From IMG/VR virus record IMGVR_UViG_3300025898_000001, positions 1 to 56,894 of that record: a DNA stretch of 56,894 nt. One strand, written 5' to 3'. This document shows positions 22,576 through 30,677 of the stretch, piece by piece; positions within the stretch are counted from its first letter, which is position 1, and each line of letters opens with the position of its first letter. The notes beneath the pieces were generated by a model that made no database searches, was not told the DNA's origin, and saw only the letters and a program-made list of their open reading frames with translations. Position numbers and translations under genes: made by a program. This stretch comes from a virus.

Positions 22576-22951
22576 CGACCTCTTCCGCACCATCCTGGTG
22601 CCATGGAACCCCTTCAAGCCGATCGAGGAGGTCATGATCCCCTTCGATCTGTCTCATCGACTGCGTAAGCTGCAGGAGATGATCGGCGGACACTTCGAGG
22701 TGGTGTCGGGCACGTCGACCCTGAACAAGCTGGCCAGAGGCCGCGCCCGTGTGGGAATGTTAGTTATCGAGGACATACGGGATCTTCCGGGGTCGGTCAC
22801 CCTCAACGCTCGGGCTTCCTACATACACGGCGCGGCGATCTACGGCAACGCAGTCCTCCTCGGTGTGGGCCAAGAAGACGTGCTGCCCATGCCAGTCCAC
22901 ACGACGCTCGACTGGCTGATCGAGCAGCTCACTCTTATCGTCGAATCCTGA
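22565..22951 (+). CDS. DUF3846-like protein
   Basis: A 128-residue protein that fits the DUF3846 layout: an N-terminal strand with PFDLSHRLRKLQEMIGGHFEV, a central VGMLVIEDIRDLPGSVTLNA and the segment IYGNAVLLGVGQEDVLPM. DUF3846 proteins are common in phages and plasmids of actinobacteria and have no established function. Located in the plus-strand regulator cluster. Confidence 0.72.
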   Translation: MGSDDLFRTILVPWNPFKPIEEVMIPFDLSHRLRKLQEMIGGHFEVVSGTSTLNKLARGRARVGMLVIEDIRDLPGSVTLNARASYIHGAAIYGNAVLLGVGQEDVLPMPVHTTLDWLIEQLTLIVES

Positions 22952-22979
22952 GGGTCGCAGAGAAGATCTAGCTGCGGCC

Positions 22980-23009
22980 TTGACACCCCTCTAGTCGGTG
23001 TAGTAGCAT
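22980..23009 (+). promoter_or_regulatory. Promoter of paralogue B
   Basis: TTGACA (22980-22985), 18-nt spacer, TAGCAT (23004-23009), five bases, ATG (23015). The spacer contains the left arm of a 13-bp inverted repeat. Confidence 0.8.
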
Positions 23010-23036
23010 GATTGATGACGCTGCTACACCGACTAG
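22991..23036. repeat. Perfect 13-bp inverted repeat over promoter
   Basis: CTAGTCGGTGTAG (22991-23003) and CTACACCGACTAG (23024-23036) are exact reverse complements separated by 20 bp. The left arm fills the promoter spacer up to the -10 box and the right arm lies in the first codons, ending at the AGGAG ribosome site. A dimer bound here would block transcription; the product of the gene itself is DNA-binding, so autoregulation is the simplest idea. Confidence 0.75.
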
Positions 23037-23659
23037 GAGTTGTGATGACAACCCTCGACACGAGTAAGGTCGCCGCTGAACTCGGCACCGACAGCAGAAC
23101 GCTGCGCAAGTTCCTCCGCTCGTCCGCCTCACCCCTGCAGGCCGTCGGCCAGGGCGCTCGATACGTGATGAAGCCCGAGGATCTGCCGGAGCTGAAGGAC
23201 AAGTTCGACGCTTGGCGGGGCGGTCGCCGCACCCCCACGACGAATTCATCATCAAAGGCTCCCCGGGAACGGAAGAGCCGGGCCGCGCGCTTGACCGACA
23301 TCGAGCGGGTCGATCCGCTCGCCGAAGACGATCTGATGACTCGCACCACGCTCTCGATCGCCGATCGGCAGCGCAGAGCTGGGGTGGTATGCAACCACAC
23401 CTGGCCTCATCCCAATGTCAAGGGTCTGACGGTCAAATGCACCAACGCAAACCAGAAGGGCACTCGATACTGCCGCTTCCACCAGCAGATGACCTGGTGT
23501 GGAGGCGACGAACCGGCGCCCTCACTCTGCGGCCCCTCGCCTGAGGACAAGAACTCACCCACCGGCCACCCATACTGCCGCTACCACAATGGCGACATCT
23601 CAGAGGAGGATTTCAACGCGCTGCTCGTTGACAACCCCGACGCGGAGATGCTAGCATAG
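23015..23659 (+). CDS. DNA-binding and zinc-binding protein (paralogue B)
   Basis: Two starts are possible: ATG 23015 at the predicted transcript start (214 residues, adding MTLLHRLGVV) or ATG 23045 after AGGAG (204 residues); they are in frame. The N-terminal 55 residues (TSKVAAELGTDSRTLRKFLR, VGQGARYVM) repeat the DNA-binding module of the gene at 11743. After a basic linker comes a Cys/His-rich domain, with VCNHTWPH, VKCTNAN, RYCRFHQQM, TWCGGD, SLCGP and PYCRYHNG, enough for two zinc sites. Probably a regulator of phage or host transcription. Confidence 0.75.
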   Translation: MTLLHRLGVVMTTLDTSKVAAELGTDSRTLRKFLRSSASPLQAVGQGARYVMKPEDLPELKDKFDAWRGGRRTPTTNSSSKAPRERKSRAARLTDIERVDPLAEDDLMTRTTLSIADRQRRAGVVCNHTWPHPNVKGLTVKCTNANQKGTRYCRFHQQMTWCGGDEPAPSLCGPSPEDKNSPTGHPYCRYHNGDISEEDFNALLVDNPDAEMLA

Positions 23660-23741
23660 CTTCATGAACCGCTCGATCGGCTTCTCCCCCGTGGCCGAGA
23701 GAGTGAGACGAGGCTGCAGAGGCTTAGAGCCCCGGCCCCGG

Positions 23742-23796
23742 TCAGAGAACCCCGACCTCTATCTCGCCCCGCCGACTTGAGGTTCGGGGTTCTCTG
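23742..23796. repeat. Perfect 13-bp inverted repeat
   Basis: CAGAGAACCCCGA (23742-23754) and TCGGGGTTCTCTG (23784-23796) are exact reverse complements with a 29-bp gap. The right arm lies just upstream of the TATCAT -10 box at 23805, so it may be an operator; it could equally be the terminator of the gene ending at 23659. Confidence 0.65.
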
Positions 23797-23804
23797 GTGT
23801 GTGA

Positions 23805-23810
23805 TATCAT
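23805..23810 (+). promoter_or_regulatory. -10 box of a leaderless promoter
   Basis: TATCAT (23805-23810), six bases, ATG (23817). No good -35 at 17-18 nt; GTTCGG is at that position, inside the right arm of an inverted repeat. Confidence 0.5.
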
Positions 23811-23816
23811 CGCTGC

Positions 23817-24008
23817 ATGCTCACTAAGCGAACACTCATCGAGCTGCTTGAGATGTATCCTGAGGATACACAGGTTCAGCTAGAGCTGGGCCATGATGCA
23901 TGCGAAGGTGATCTGCTCAACGCAGCCAAGATTCAAACTCACGCCACTATCGAGGGCGTCGTGCTTCTCGTCAGCGACACCTACCATGAGGACGAAGACG
24001 ACGTCTGA
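23817..24008 (+). CDS. Small acidic protein
   Basis: A 63-residue acidic protein, MLTKRTLIELLEMYPEDTQV then QLELGHDACEGDLLNA and an acidic end (SDTYHEDEDDV). The first half (L-I-E-L-L-E-x-Y-P-x-D-x-x-V) resembles short phage proteins that begin with a helix followed by a P-x-D turn. It lies directly below a TATCAT box. Function unknown. Confidence 0.65.
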   Translation: MLTKRTLIELLEMYPEDTQVQLELGHDACEGDLLNAAKIQTHATIEGVVLLVSDTYHEDEDDV

Positions 24009-24088
24009 TATACTGGCCTCGCGATCCTCCGCATAGGATCGTCGTCTTAGCCCCTGACGATCGAACTAGGATGGGCGCCACCCTAGCG

Positions 24089-24124
24089 ACCCTCATACTC
24101 AACCTTCCCCCTGAGTATGAGGGT
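24089..24124. terminator. Bidirectional hairpin between convergent genes
   Basis: ACCCTCATACTCA (24089-24101) pairs perfectly with TGAGTATGAGGGT (24112-24124) across 10 bases, between the plus-strand gene ending at 24008 and the minus-strand gene ending at 24183. A second small dyad (CGATCC/GGATCG) lies at about 24022-24041. Confidence 0.7.
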
Positions 24125-24182
24125 CGACTGGCGTGTGAAGATCTCTATCAAAACCTAGAGAATTTGAGTGGGCATGTGCATA

Positions 24183-24566
24183 TCATCGATCAGCGCGAGT
24201 ATCCCACCGCCTGAGGACTCGCTTTGCGTCTTCTCTAGACACTGAATCGATCGCTTCATCGAGCGTCGATAATGCAGTGTCGATCAGATCGAGCACCTTG
24301 TTGGCTTGGGCGACAGTCCACACCACATAAGCCCCTCCGCCAGCCTGTTTGATCTCCTTAAGCCGCAGTCGCTGGACCGGCGAGACGTTGTCACGAGTCT
24401 CAGGCGTCTTCACCTCCATCGCCACGAAGCATCCGCGATAGCATGCCAGCAGATCAGGAGTGCCGACCGGCATCATGGGTGACCCGTGGATCTTGATGAC
24501 GTAGCCGCCACGTTTACGAACCGCCTTCTGAATGTTCTGCTGGATCCTTGTCTCAGGGCCGCTCAT
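24183..24566 (-). CDS. VRR-NUC nuclease
   Basis: A 127-residue protein with the compact VRR-NUC (PD-(D/E)xK) pattern: N-terminal E-T-R-I-Q-Q-N-I-Q-K-A helix, IKIHGSPMMPVGTPDLLACY (G-x-PD), FVAMEVKTP (E-x-K) and SPVQRLRLKEIKQAGGGAYV. These phage enzymes cut branched DNA or act in recombination/end processing. ATG 24566 follows AGGAG. It is the last gene of the replication block. Confidence 0.85.
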   Translation of the reverse strand: MSGPETRIQQNIQKAVRKRGGYVIKIHGSPMMPVGTPDLLACYRGCFVAMEVKTPETRDNVSPVQRLRLKEIKQAGGGAYVVWTVAQANKVLDLIDTALSTLDEAIDSVSREDAKRVLRRWDTRADR

Positions 24567-24653
24567 CCGATCGCTCCTAGGTCGATCTCACAGCTTCTAA
24601 CCAGCCTATCATCGCATCGCCGGCGAGCGTCATGCAACGGCCCCACACACCAG

Positions 24654-24707
24654 CAGACCCCACCGGGTGACGCTGCCCTCGACAAGGAGAACAACCGGTG
24701 GGGTCTG
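24654..24707 (-). terminator. 13-bp inverted repeat downstream of SSB gene
   Basis: CAGACCCCACCGG (24654-24666) and CCGGTGGGGTCTG (24695-24707) are exact reverse complements, 28 bp apart, about 65 bp after the stop codon of the minus-strand SSB-like gene. Probably its terminator. The loop read on the plus strand, GTGACGCTGCCCTCGACAAG followed by GAG, echoes the leader motif at 21264 and 23015. Confidence 0.6.
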
Positions 24708-24773
24708 TGGTGCGCGGGTCTACCTCGATCGGTCGACCCTCAGATCATCGCATGATCAGGTCGTAGATGTCAA

Positions 24774-25481
24774 CTACAGCTCGTCGAGGTCGAGCTCCTC
24801 GAGCTCATCGTCGTCGACCGGGGGCGCGGTCTTGCGGGCCGCTGCCTTCTTCGCCGGGGCGGCCGCCTTCTTGGCCGGAGCGCGACGCGGCGGGGGCGGA
24901 GGAGCCTCCTCTTCTTCCTCCTCTTCGTCCTCGTCGGCGTCCTCCTCCTCGTCCTCGGTCTCCTCGACCGGCGCCGGAGCCGCGGCGCGGCGCTTGGCCT
25001 TGGGCGCCGGGGTGGGCTCGGGCTCCTCGTCCTCGTACTCCTCCTCGTCGTCCTCGATGTCCTCGTCGTCCGCGTTGCCCTGGACGTCGGCGACTGGGAT
25101 CGTGGCTCGTACCTCAGACTGCAGCTTGCCGTTGTACTCGGTGTCCTCGAGCGTGACGCCGATCATCTTGCCGACGATCGCGTTCGGGTCGAGCTTCACC
25201 CGCTTCTTCGGGATGACCACGCCGGCCGCGCCCCAGAGCGAGCGGATCTTCCAGAGGTGCTTCGCTTCGAGGATGCAGTAGTGGCCGTACTCGCCGACCT
25301 GCCCGTTGTGCTTGACCTGGATCGTGAAGACCCACATCTTGTTGTCGTTCTTGGAGGTCGCCTCATCCACCTTCGTGACCTTCGCCACGTAGTCGCCCTC
25401 CGGGAAGCGGCGCTTGTTGAACTGACCGCCCCCATCCTGAACATCTGTGAAGTCGAGGACTTCAGTGGCTGGCTTAGCCAT
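24774..25481 (-). CDS. ssb: Single-stranded DNA-binding protein-like
   Basis: A 235-residue protein. Residues 1-130 look like an OB-fold of the DUF669/phage SSB kind (FPEGDYVAKVTKVDEATSKN, WVFTIQVKHNGQVGEYGHY, IVGKMIGVTLEDTEYNGK). The rest is low complexity: an Asp/Glu-rich stretch, a Lys/Ala/Pro-rich histone-like stretch and the acidic tip DDDELEELDLDEL, the kind of tail that SSBs use to recruit partners. It is next to Sak4-like and Cas4-like recombination genes. ATG 25481 follows AGGAGG. Confidence 0.75.
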   Translation of the reverse strand: MAKPATEVLDFTDVQDGGGQFNKRRFPEGDYVAKVTKVDEATSKNDNKMWVFTIQVKHNGQVGEYGHYCILEAKHLWKIRSLWGAAGVVIPKKRVKLDPNAIVGKMIGVTLEDTEYNGKLQSEVRATIPVADVQGNADDEDIEDDEEEYEDEEPEPTPAPKAKRRAAAPAPVEETEDEEEDADEDEEEEEEEAPPPPPRRAPAKKAAAPAKKAAARKTAPPVDDDELEELDLDEL

Positions 25482-25544
25482 TCATGCCTCCTGTGTGGAA
25501 GTAGTTGGTGAGTAGATCATATCATACCCACCAAAGGATCAGAT

Positions 25545-26348
25545 CTAGCTGTCGGCTTTGGGTCGAGCTCGAGTGGGCACCTTGCCCGTCTCCAACAGAT
25601 GAAGCAGCTTGGGCACCGTGGGATTTTTCAGATAGTCGGGCAGCGTGTACTCAGAACGACCGCCGGTGTCGTACATCGGGTGGTCGCCCAGCCACAGTCG
25701 ACGCTGACTGACCGACACCCCATTGACTTCGGTCTTGGCGACGTAGATGCGAGCGATCACGTCAGCAAGCGAGTTCACTGTGCCGCGGACGCCCTTCGGC
25801 AGATCAGCGACGAAGGCGGTAGGCTCGTCCTCGATGTCCTCATCGGCCTCTGAACTCTGAGTCTCAAGGGGTCGCTCCTGGGCGGTGTATATGACACCCA
25901 TCGATCGGAGATTGTAGAAGTTGACGAGCATGGTCTTCATCAGCTTGCCGGCGACGCCCCAGTCCTTCTGCTGAACCATGCCTGGCTTAGTTGTGATGAC
26001 CCGCTCGTTACGCACGTTCATGGTGTAGTCGAGGGCCATGTCGCTGAAGCGGGTCAGACCGTCGAGCGCTACCCATCGATAGGGGTGCTTGCCCAGTCGA
26101 AGGTAGCCGTAGAGCTCCTCCAGATCTTCCCACTTCGATACGGGCCAGACGTGTGGATTCAGACCCTTCATGTAGGTGGTGCCGGTCTCGGGGTCAGCGA
26201 TGAGCGTGTGCTCCACACCGGCCGATGTGCAGAAGGTGGTCTTACCCTTCTTGTTCCGACCGTACACCAAGATCCGAGGCAACTTCTCCATGGTCGCCGG
26301 CCGGACGATCCGCTGCTTGGCTATCGCCACGTAGTCCTTCTCCGCCAC
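25545..26348 (-). CDS. Sak4-like RecA-fold recombination ATPase
   Basis: A 267-residue protein with Walker A YGRNKKGKTTF near residue 30, Walker B YRWVALDGLTRF near 95 and a sensor region NLRSMGVIYTAQERP. The compact single RecA core without C-terminal domain fits phage Sak4-type annealing/recombination ATPases, which work with an SSB. The SSB-like gene is directly downstream. Start is GTG 26348 after AGGAGGAG; the gene begins inside the end of the upstream gene. Confidence 0.78.
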   Translation of the reverse strand: MAEKDYVAIAKQRIVRPATMEKLPRILVYGRNKKGKTTFCTSAGVEHTLIADPETGTTYMKGLNPHVWPVSKWEDLEELYGYLRLGKHPYRWVALDGLTRFSDMALDYTMNVRNERVITTKPGMVQQKDWGVAGKLMKTMLVNFYNLRSMGVIYTAQERPLETQSSEADEDIEDEPTAFVADLPKGVRGTVNSLADVIARIYVAKTEVNGVSVSQRRLWLGDHPMYDTGGRSEYTLPDYLKNPTVPKLLHLLETGKVPTRARPKADS

Positions 26349-26655
26349 TCGCTCCTCCTGTGTAGGATGGGAGATTGACGATGTGGATCAACTCTCCCTC
26401 TGCCATATGCGCTCGCATGTGGTTATTGACCATCATATCACGATGTTTAACACTGAGAAAGAAGCCTATCACGCCGACGTGAGGACCGTTCGGTTCGCCC
26501 ACTTTCAACTTACGGGCCCTGCACAGCGTGCAGGTGCTGGTGTGGGTCCTGCCGGCGAGCGCCCCCTTAGGCAGAGGCATGGTCAGAATGATCCAGCCCT
26601 CGAGTTCGACTCGGTCACCCAGGTTGGTGCGGAAGGTCTCGAGTTCAGTTCTCAT
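26242..26655 (-). CDS. Hypothetical protein overlapping Sak4-like gene
   Basis: A 137-residue protein starting MRTELETFRTNLGDRVELEG. The core (GWIILTMPLPKGALAGRTHT, STCTLCRARKL, HVGVIGFFLSVKH) looks like a small beta-barrel with a CTLC pair. The last 35 codons overlap the Sak4-like gene by 107 bp in another frame and are low complexity, so the functional part may end near residue 105. ATG 26655 follows AGAGGAG and overlaps the upstream stop. Confidence 0.6.
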   Translation of the reverse strand: MRTELETFRTNLGDRVELEGWIILTMPLPKGALAGRTHTSTCTLCRARKLKVGEPNGPHVGVIGFFLSVKHRDMMVNNHMRAHMAEGELIHIVNLPSYTGGASGGEGLRGDSQAADRPAGDHGEVASDLGVRSEQEG

Positions 26656-27718
26656 CGCTCCTCTTATCCGGAATTCGATCCTGGTAGTACTCCATGGGGT
26701 CGCCCTCACGGAAGTTGTTCTTGAGCAGACTCTTGGTGTTTGAACCCATCAGTTCAGCGGTGCACAGATCGGCGAAGGGGCACCACTCGCAGCCTCGATC
26801 GATAGAGCGTTCAACCATGTCGGGCTTGTGGAATGGATATGCCCTGATGCGAGCGACTGTGTGGACGGTCTCGGTGATCACGCGATCGAGCATGTCGTCG
26901 TCCTTCTCCAGTGGATCTCGTCTGAAGAAGGGTGAGGTCTGAGGTTCGCCGGGTGAGTATCGCTCCGCCTTCAGTCGAAGTAGATGAGCCTTGATATCGG
27001 GCGTCATCGCCCGCAGCTCGCCGGTCTTCAGCAGTCGCTTGATCTCCATGCCGAAGGTGTGGTAGTCAGTGTCGCTGAGGTTCTTGTACAGTCGGTTACC
27101 AGCCTTCACTACACGGGGCTTAGATGGGCCGGTGGTTCTAAGATAGTTCCACATGAATCCCTGAACCTCTAGACCCCGCTCGAGCGCGGCCCACATGTAC
27201 AAGGCTGACTGGGCGTCGAGCAGTCGGAAGGTCAAACCCGGCAGTCGACCGTGGGTCTTGTGGTCGCCGATCCACAGACCGAAGACATTCTCAAACAAGA
27301 TGTCCACGCGGCCTCGATAGACCACTAGTGCCGACTTCAGCGGCAACTCAGTCTCGATCGTGAACTCGGTCTCGTGGGTCTGCCAGGGATCGTCTTCGTA
27401 GTAGTAGACGTACGCGCGCATCAGCGCGTAGCACTCCTCCGGCAGATCGCCGTAGTAGTCCTTCTCTTCATCGAGCAGCGTGTCGTACTGGGCGCAGAGT
27501 TCGATATGTCTCAGCTTCCAGTCCATGCCGCTGTGGTGCGCCTCTAGCAGCTCGTGCATCCAGGTGCCACGCTTGAGCGGTGTGCCTGTGGTTCGAGGCT
27601 TGAGGCGTCTCACGTACTTGTAGTAGTACTGACGGGGGCATCGGCGAAACGTCTTGATCGCCGAGTGGGTGATGACCTCAGTGTCGATCGCCGGGTCGAT
27701 ATAGAGTGAGGTGGTCAT
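26645..27718 (-). CDS. Cas4/RecB-type PD-(D/E)xK exonuclease with Fe-S cysteines
   Basis: A 357-residue nuclease. HSAIKTFRRCPRQYYYKYVR supplies the first conserved Cys; the active site lies in YRGRVDILF and LWIGDHKTHG (D...D-x-K) around residues 135-155, followed by a Q-x-x-x-Y motif (DAQSALYMW). The C-terminal CEWCPFADLC supplies three more cysteines for a 4Fe-4S cluster. Cas4/AddB-like nucleases resect DNA ends; with the Sak4-like ATPase and SSB this makes a recombination module. Confidence 0.85.
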   Translation of the reverse strand: MTTSLYIDPAIDTEVITHSAIKTFRRCPRQYYYKYVRRLKPRTTGTPLKRGTWMHELLEAHHSGMDWKLRHIELCAQYDTLLDEEKDYYGDLPEECYALMRAYVYYYEDDPWQTHETEFTIETELPLKSALVVYRGRVDILFENVFGLWIGDHKTHGRLPGLTFRLLDAQSALYMWAALERGLEVQGFMWNYLRTTGPSKPRVVKAGNRLYKNLSDTDYHTFGMEIKRLLKTGELRAMTPDIKAHLLRLKAERYSPGEPQTSPFFRRDPLEKDDDMLDRVITETVHTVARIRAYPFHKPDMVERSIDRGCEWCPFADLCTAELMGSNTKSLLKNNFREGDPMEYYQDRIPDKRSDEN

Positions 27719-27727
27719 AGTGCTTCT

Positions 27728-27756
27728 ATCATATCACCTCAGTGAGCCTCAGCCAA
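27728..27756 (-). promoter_or_regulatory. Internal promoter ahead of recombination genes
   Basis: Minus strand: TTGGCT (27751-27756), 17-nt spacer, TATGAT (27728-27733), nine bases, ATG (27718). It overlaps the end of the polymerase gene. Confidence 0.62.
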
Positions 27757-30273
27757 CTCCTGGATCTTAGCTAGGCCTGGGAAGTCGTAGACCTGCTCGG
27801 GCTCAAGCTCGATCGAGTCGCCCCAGTGTGTGCCCACCTTCAGATCTGCGACGATGGGCAGCGCCATCTTGAGACCGAACTTACGACGCATATTCTCCAT
27901 ATCCTCCATAGAGTCTTTGATGATAGGCAGCACCTCGCCGACCACATCTTCACGAATCTCGAAGTTGACCGCGTCGTGCACCAGACCGAGGCAGTAGGCC
28001 TTGTCGGCGAGATCACGTTCATGCAGCGTCTCATTGATCTTGATCATCGCCATAACCGCCATGTCGCTAGCAAGCCCCTGCACTGGCGAGTTGATCGCCT
28101 GTCGCTCGGCCTCCGCGCGGACCCCCTTCTCTGGCGAGTTGATATCGGGTAGATGCCGGATGCGACCGATGGCCGACTGCACCCGGCCGTGGATGTTGAC
28201 CAGTCGTCGCTGACGCTCGTGCCAGGCGAGTAGATCTGGGAACAACTCGAAGTAGGCTTTGCGATAGGCCCTCGCTTCAGACTCGCTGAATCTGACTCCG
28301 TAGTTGTTGAAGGCGGTCTCGATGAACTTCATCCAGCCCATGCCGTATAAGAAACCGAAGTTGACCGGCTTGCCGATCTTCTTGCGCAACTCCTTAGTGA
28401 TCTTGTGACGAGGCAGTCGGGTGACCGCCATCGTCGTCTCCATATGGATGTCTGCGCCCTGATTATACATTCGTATCATGGTGCGTTCGTGGGCGCAGAA
28501 GGCGGCGATTCTCAGCTCGATCTGACTGTAGTCGGCCTCGGCCCACACCCAGCCTGGTGTGGCCCCGATGATGCCGCGAATGAAGGGGTCTCTCGGCACT
28601 TGCTGGGCGTTGAAGCCTTTGATCTTGGAGGCCGAACCAGAGAACTTAGAGGCGTCCTCCTTGCCTGAGGCGAGTCGGCCGGTGACCGTGCCACCCAGTT
28701 TGAAGGTGGTGCGAATCTTGCTCTCTTCGTCGGCCAGCCTCTCGAAGGCTTCGAGAAAGGTGAGATCCTTCTGCATGCCGGCGCGTTCGAGCATCAGCTT
28801 CAGTACTGGGTGTGGGGACCTCTCCTCCCCCAACACTTTGAGCGCCTCGGCCGACATCGAGGGCATCCCCGGTGAGCCGTCGTCCTTCTCCTTGCCGCGA
28901 GCATACACCGGCAGCTGGAGCCACTCGAAGAGAAACCATCGGGCGAAGTTCGATGCATTGAAGTTGACCTCGAGCGGCTTGCCCTTCGAGTCTCTGGGCC
29001 AATCCTCAGAGTCTCTATCAGGCAGCCATTCGGCGATAGCGGCTTCGATGATGCCCAGGTCGGCCCGCTTCTGCGGCAACCGCTCAGCGAGTCGACCCTT
29101 GTCCACCCAGAGTCCGCGCTGCTCAGTCTCGATCAGGTCGCGATTCGCCGGCTTGTACTCTAGCTGCATGATGCGGGCGAGACGGGGTTGTTGCTTGAGT
29201 TCCTCCTTTACCTGCAGATAGATCAGGTAAGTGTAGTAGGTGTCGAGGAAGTTGTACTGCAGCACCTCATCGAGAGGCATGTCGAGCAGCGACCTTGTGT
29301 CGACGCCCCACGGCTCCACGCCGAGGCGCATCTGAGCTTGAGGCTTGAGTCCCTTGAGCACATTCTCGTCGAGAAGGTGGACGGCGAGCATGGTGTCGAA
29401 GGTGTTCCACATACCCCCCACACCGAATCGACGAAGCCACCTGGAGTCGAACTTGCCGTTATGGGCGACGCGCTTAGGCACCGCTGCGAGGCACGGCCCC
29501 AGATACTTCAGCACCGCTCGCCAGCGAGTCTTGAAGGGCGACTCAGGGTGATATAGGGGCAGCGCGAAGCCGCGCACCTGACCCTTGACGACGTAGGTGC
29601 CGGCGATCGAGATGATCTTTGCCTGGGGGTCGAATTCGCCCAGTGGCACGATATTGGTCTCGACGTCGAAGCTGAGTAGTTCGGCCGCTCGCAGATCAGA
29701 CTCTAGCTCTCTCACCCTCGCCGGCGAATCGACGATCAGAGGATTGATCGGAATGACGCGGTTGAGAGTGTCGCCCTTCACCATCGAGACGAACAGCTTC
29801 AGATCGGCTTCGTACCCCGGTCGGTTCTGAGGTCGAGCGAGCACAGCCGAGGGTGAGATCGTCGGCAGCACCTTGGCGTCATGCGCGTCGAGCGGCTTGC
29901 CTCGCCACTTCATGATGCCGCTATGGCCGGTGACCGAGAGTAGCGCCTCGTTGCCCATGGTGAGAATGAACTCGGGCTTGATCTCGGCGATCTCAGCCTC
30001 GAGATACTCTCGACACGCCTTGACGTCGCCATTGCTCGCGTTGGCCTCGAAGTTGCGGCACTTTAACGCGGAGGCCCAGTAAATCTTGGTGTGGATCAGA
30101 TCGAGTCCGGCGTTGCGTAGATCCTGCTGCAGCACGCTCTGGTATCGGTCCGAGTTAGGCATCTTGCCGACCACCATGACAGTGGCGCCCCTCGCACCGA
30201 CACCGGGTTCGCACACCAGATCGACGCCGCGGTGAAGCTTGCACTTAGTGCAGCTGTCGTTCAGCGTCACCAT
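27739..30273 (-). CDS. polA: DNA polymerase I fused to UDG-like domain
   Basis: An 844-residue protein. Residues 1-170 resemble a family-4 uracil-DNA glycosylase: CTKCKLH at the N terminus, VMVVGKMPNSD at motif 1, and LPTISPSAVLARP at motif 2. Both motifs are degenerate (G-E-A-P-G and H-P-S are expected), so this domain may bind but not excise. A 3'-5' exonuclease follows (LLSFDVETN, VAHNGKFDSRWL, YNFLDTYYTY). The polymerase has motif A EADYSQIELR, motif B KPVNFGFLYG and motif C VHDAVNFEI. There is no 5' nuclease domain. ATG 30273 follows GGAGTG. This is the replicative polymerase. Confidence 0.88.
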   Translation of the reverse strand: MVTLNDSCTKCKLHRGVDLVCEPGVGARGATVMVVGKMPNSDRYQSVLQQDLRNAGLDLIHTKIYWASALKCRNFEANASNGDVKACREYLEAEIAEIKPEFILTMGNEALLSVTGHSGIMKWRGKPLDAHDAKVLPTISPSAVLARPQNRPGYEADLKLFVSMVKGDTLNRVIPINPLIVDSPARVRELESDLRAAELLSFDVETNIVPLGEFDPQAKIISIAGTYVVKGQVRGFALPLYHPESPFKTRWRAVLKYLGPCLAAVPKRVAHNGKFDSRWLRRFGVGGMWNTFDTMLAVHLLDENVLKGLKPQAQMRLGVEPWGVDTRSLLDMPLDEVLQYNFLDTYYTYLIYLQVKEELKQQPRLARIMQLEYKPANRDLIETEQRGLWVDKGRLAERLPQKRADLGIIEAAIAEWLPDRDSEDWPRDSKGKPLEVNFNASNFARWFLFEWLQLPVYARGKEKDDGSPGMPSMSAEALKVLGEERSPHPVLKLMLERAGMQKDLTFLEAFERLADEESKIRTTFKLGGTVTGRLASGKEDASKFSGSASKIKGFNAQQVPRDPFIRGIIGATPGWVWAEADYSQIELRIAAFCAHERTMIRMYNQGADIHMETTMAVTRLPRHKITKELRKKIGKPVNFGFLYGMGWMKFIETAFNNYGVRFSESEARAYRKAYFELFPDLLAWHERQRRLVNIHGRVQSAIGRIRHLPDINSPEKGVRAEAERQAINSPVQGLASDMAVMAMIKINETLHERDLADKAYCLGLVHDAVNFEIREDVVGEVLPIIKDSMEDMENMRRKFGLKMALPIVADLKVGTHWGDSIELEPEQVYDFPGLAKIQELAEAH

Positions 30274-30677
30274 TCGGGTGTCACTCCACTGACGGTGTGG
30301 AACTCCATCTTGAAGTCGGTCGGCGTCAGCAGATACATGGGCACCATGCCCATCATCTCGGCGAGGGCCTCGCACATCGTGCTGACGCACTCAAGCTTGA
30401 AAGTGTAGTTGCCTCGACCATCCTCCTCAACGATCCAGCGATGGGCGAATGAAGCTTCCTCGCCGAAGTCGATCAGTGAGAACGGCTTTCGCATCGCCTG
30501 GATCAACTGGTGGATTGAGATGATGTTCTCGCTGTGCAGACCATACCACTGAGGCCAGGTCAGCGTGACTCGGAATCGAATCTCCGAGTCTTCGAGGAAC
30601 CAGTTGTCGGGCAGCCAATCCTCAGCGCTGAGCATATCAGGCGTGAAGCCAGTTTCGGGGGTCATGATCGTCGTCAT
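30267..30677 (-). CDS. Hypothetical protein
   Basis: A 136-residue protein starting MTTIMTPETGFTPDMLSAED, with a Trp/aromatic-rich N-terminal half (TLTWPQWYGLHSENIISIHQ) and Met-rich C-terminal part. ATG 30677 is chosen because it forms an ATGA overlap with the dCMP deaminase stop and also sits seven bases below a TAAAAT box; an upstream in-frame ATG overlaps that box. No family recognised. Confidence 0.65.
   Translation of the reverse strand: MTTIMTPETGFTPDMLSAEDWLPDNWFLEDSEIRFRVTLTWPQWYGLHSENIISIHQLIQAMRKPFSLIDFGEEASFAHRWIVEEDGRGNYTFKLECVSTMCEALAEMMGMVPMYLLTPTDFKMEFHTVSGVTPEW

Noticed and set aside
24667-24770. Plus-strand leader-like motif GTGACGCTGC...AAGGAG with a 22-codon ORF
   Set aside because: Resembles the leaders at 21264 and 23015 but has no -10 box at the required distance and lies in a hairpin loop; probably coincidence.
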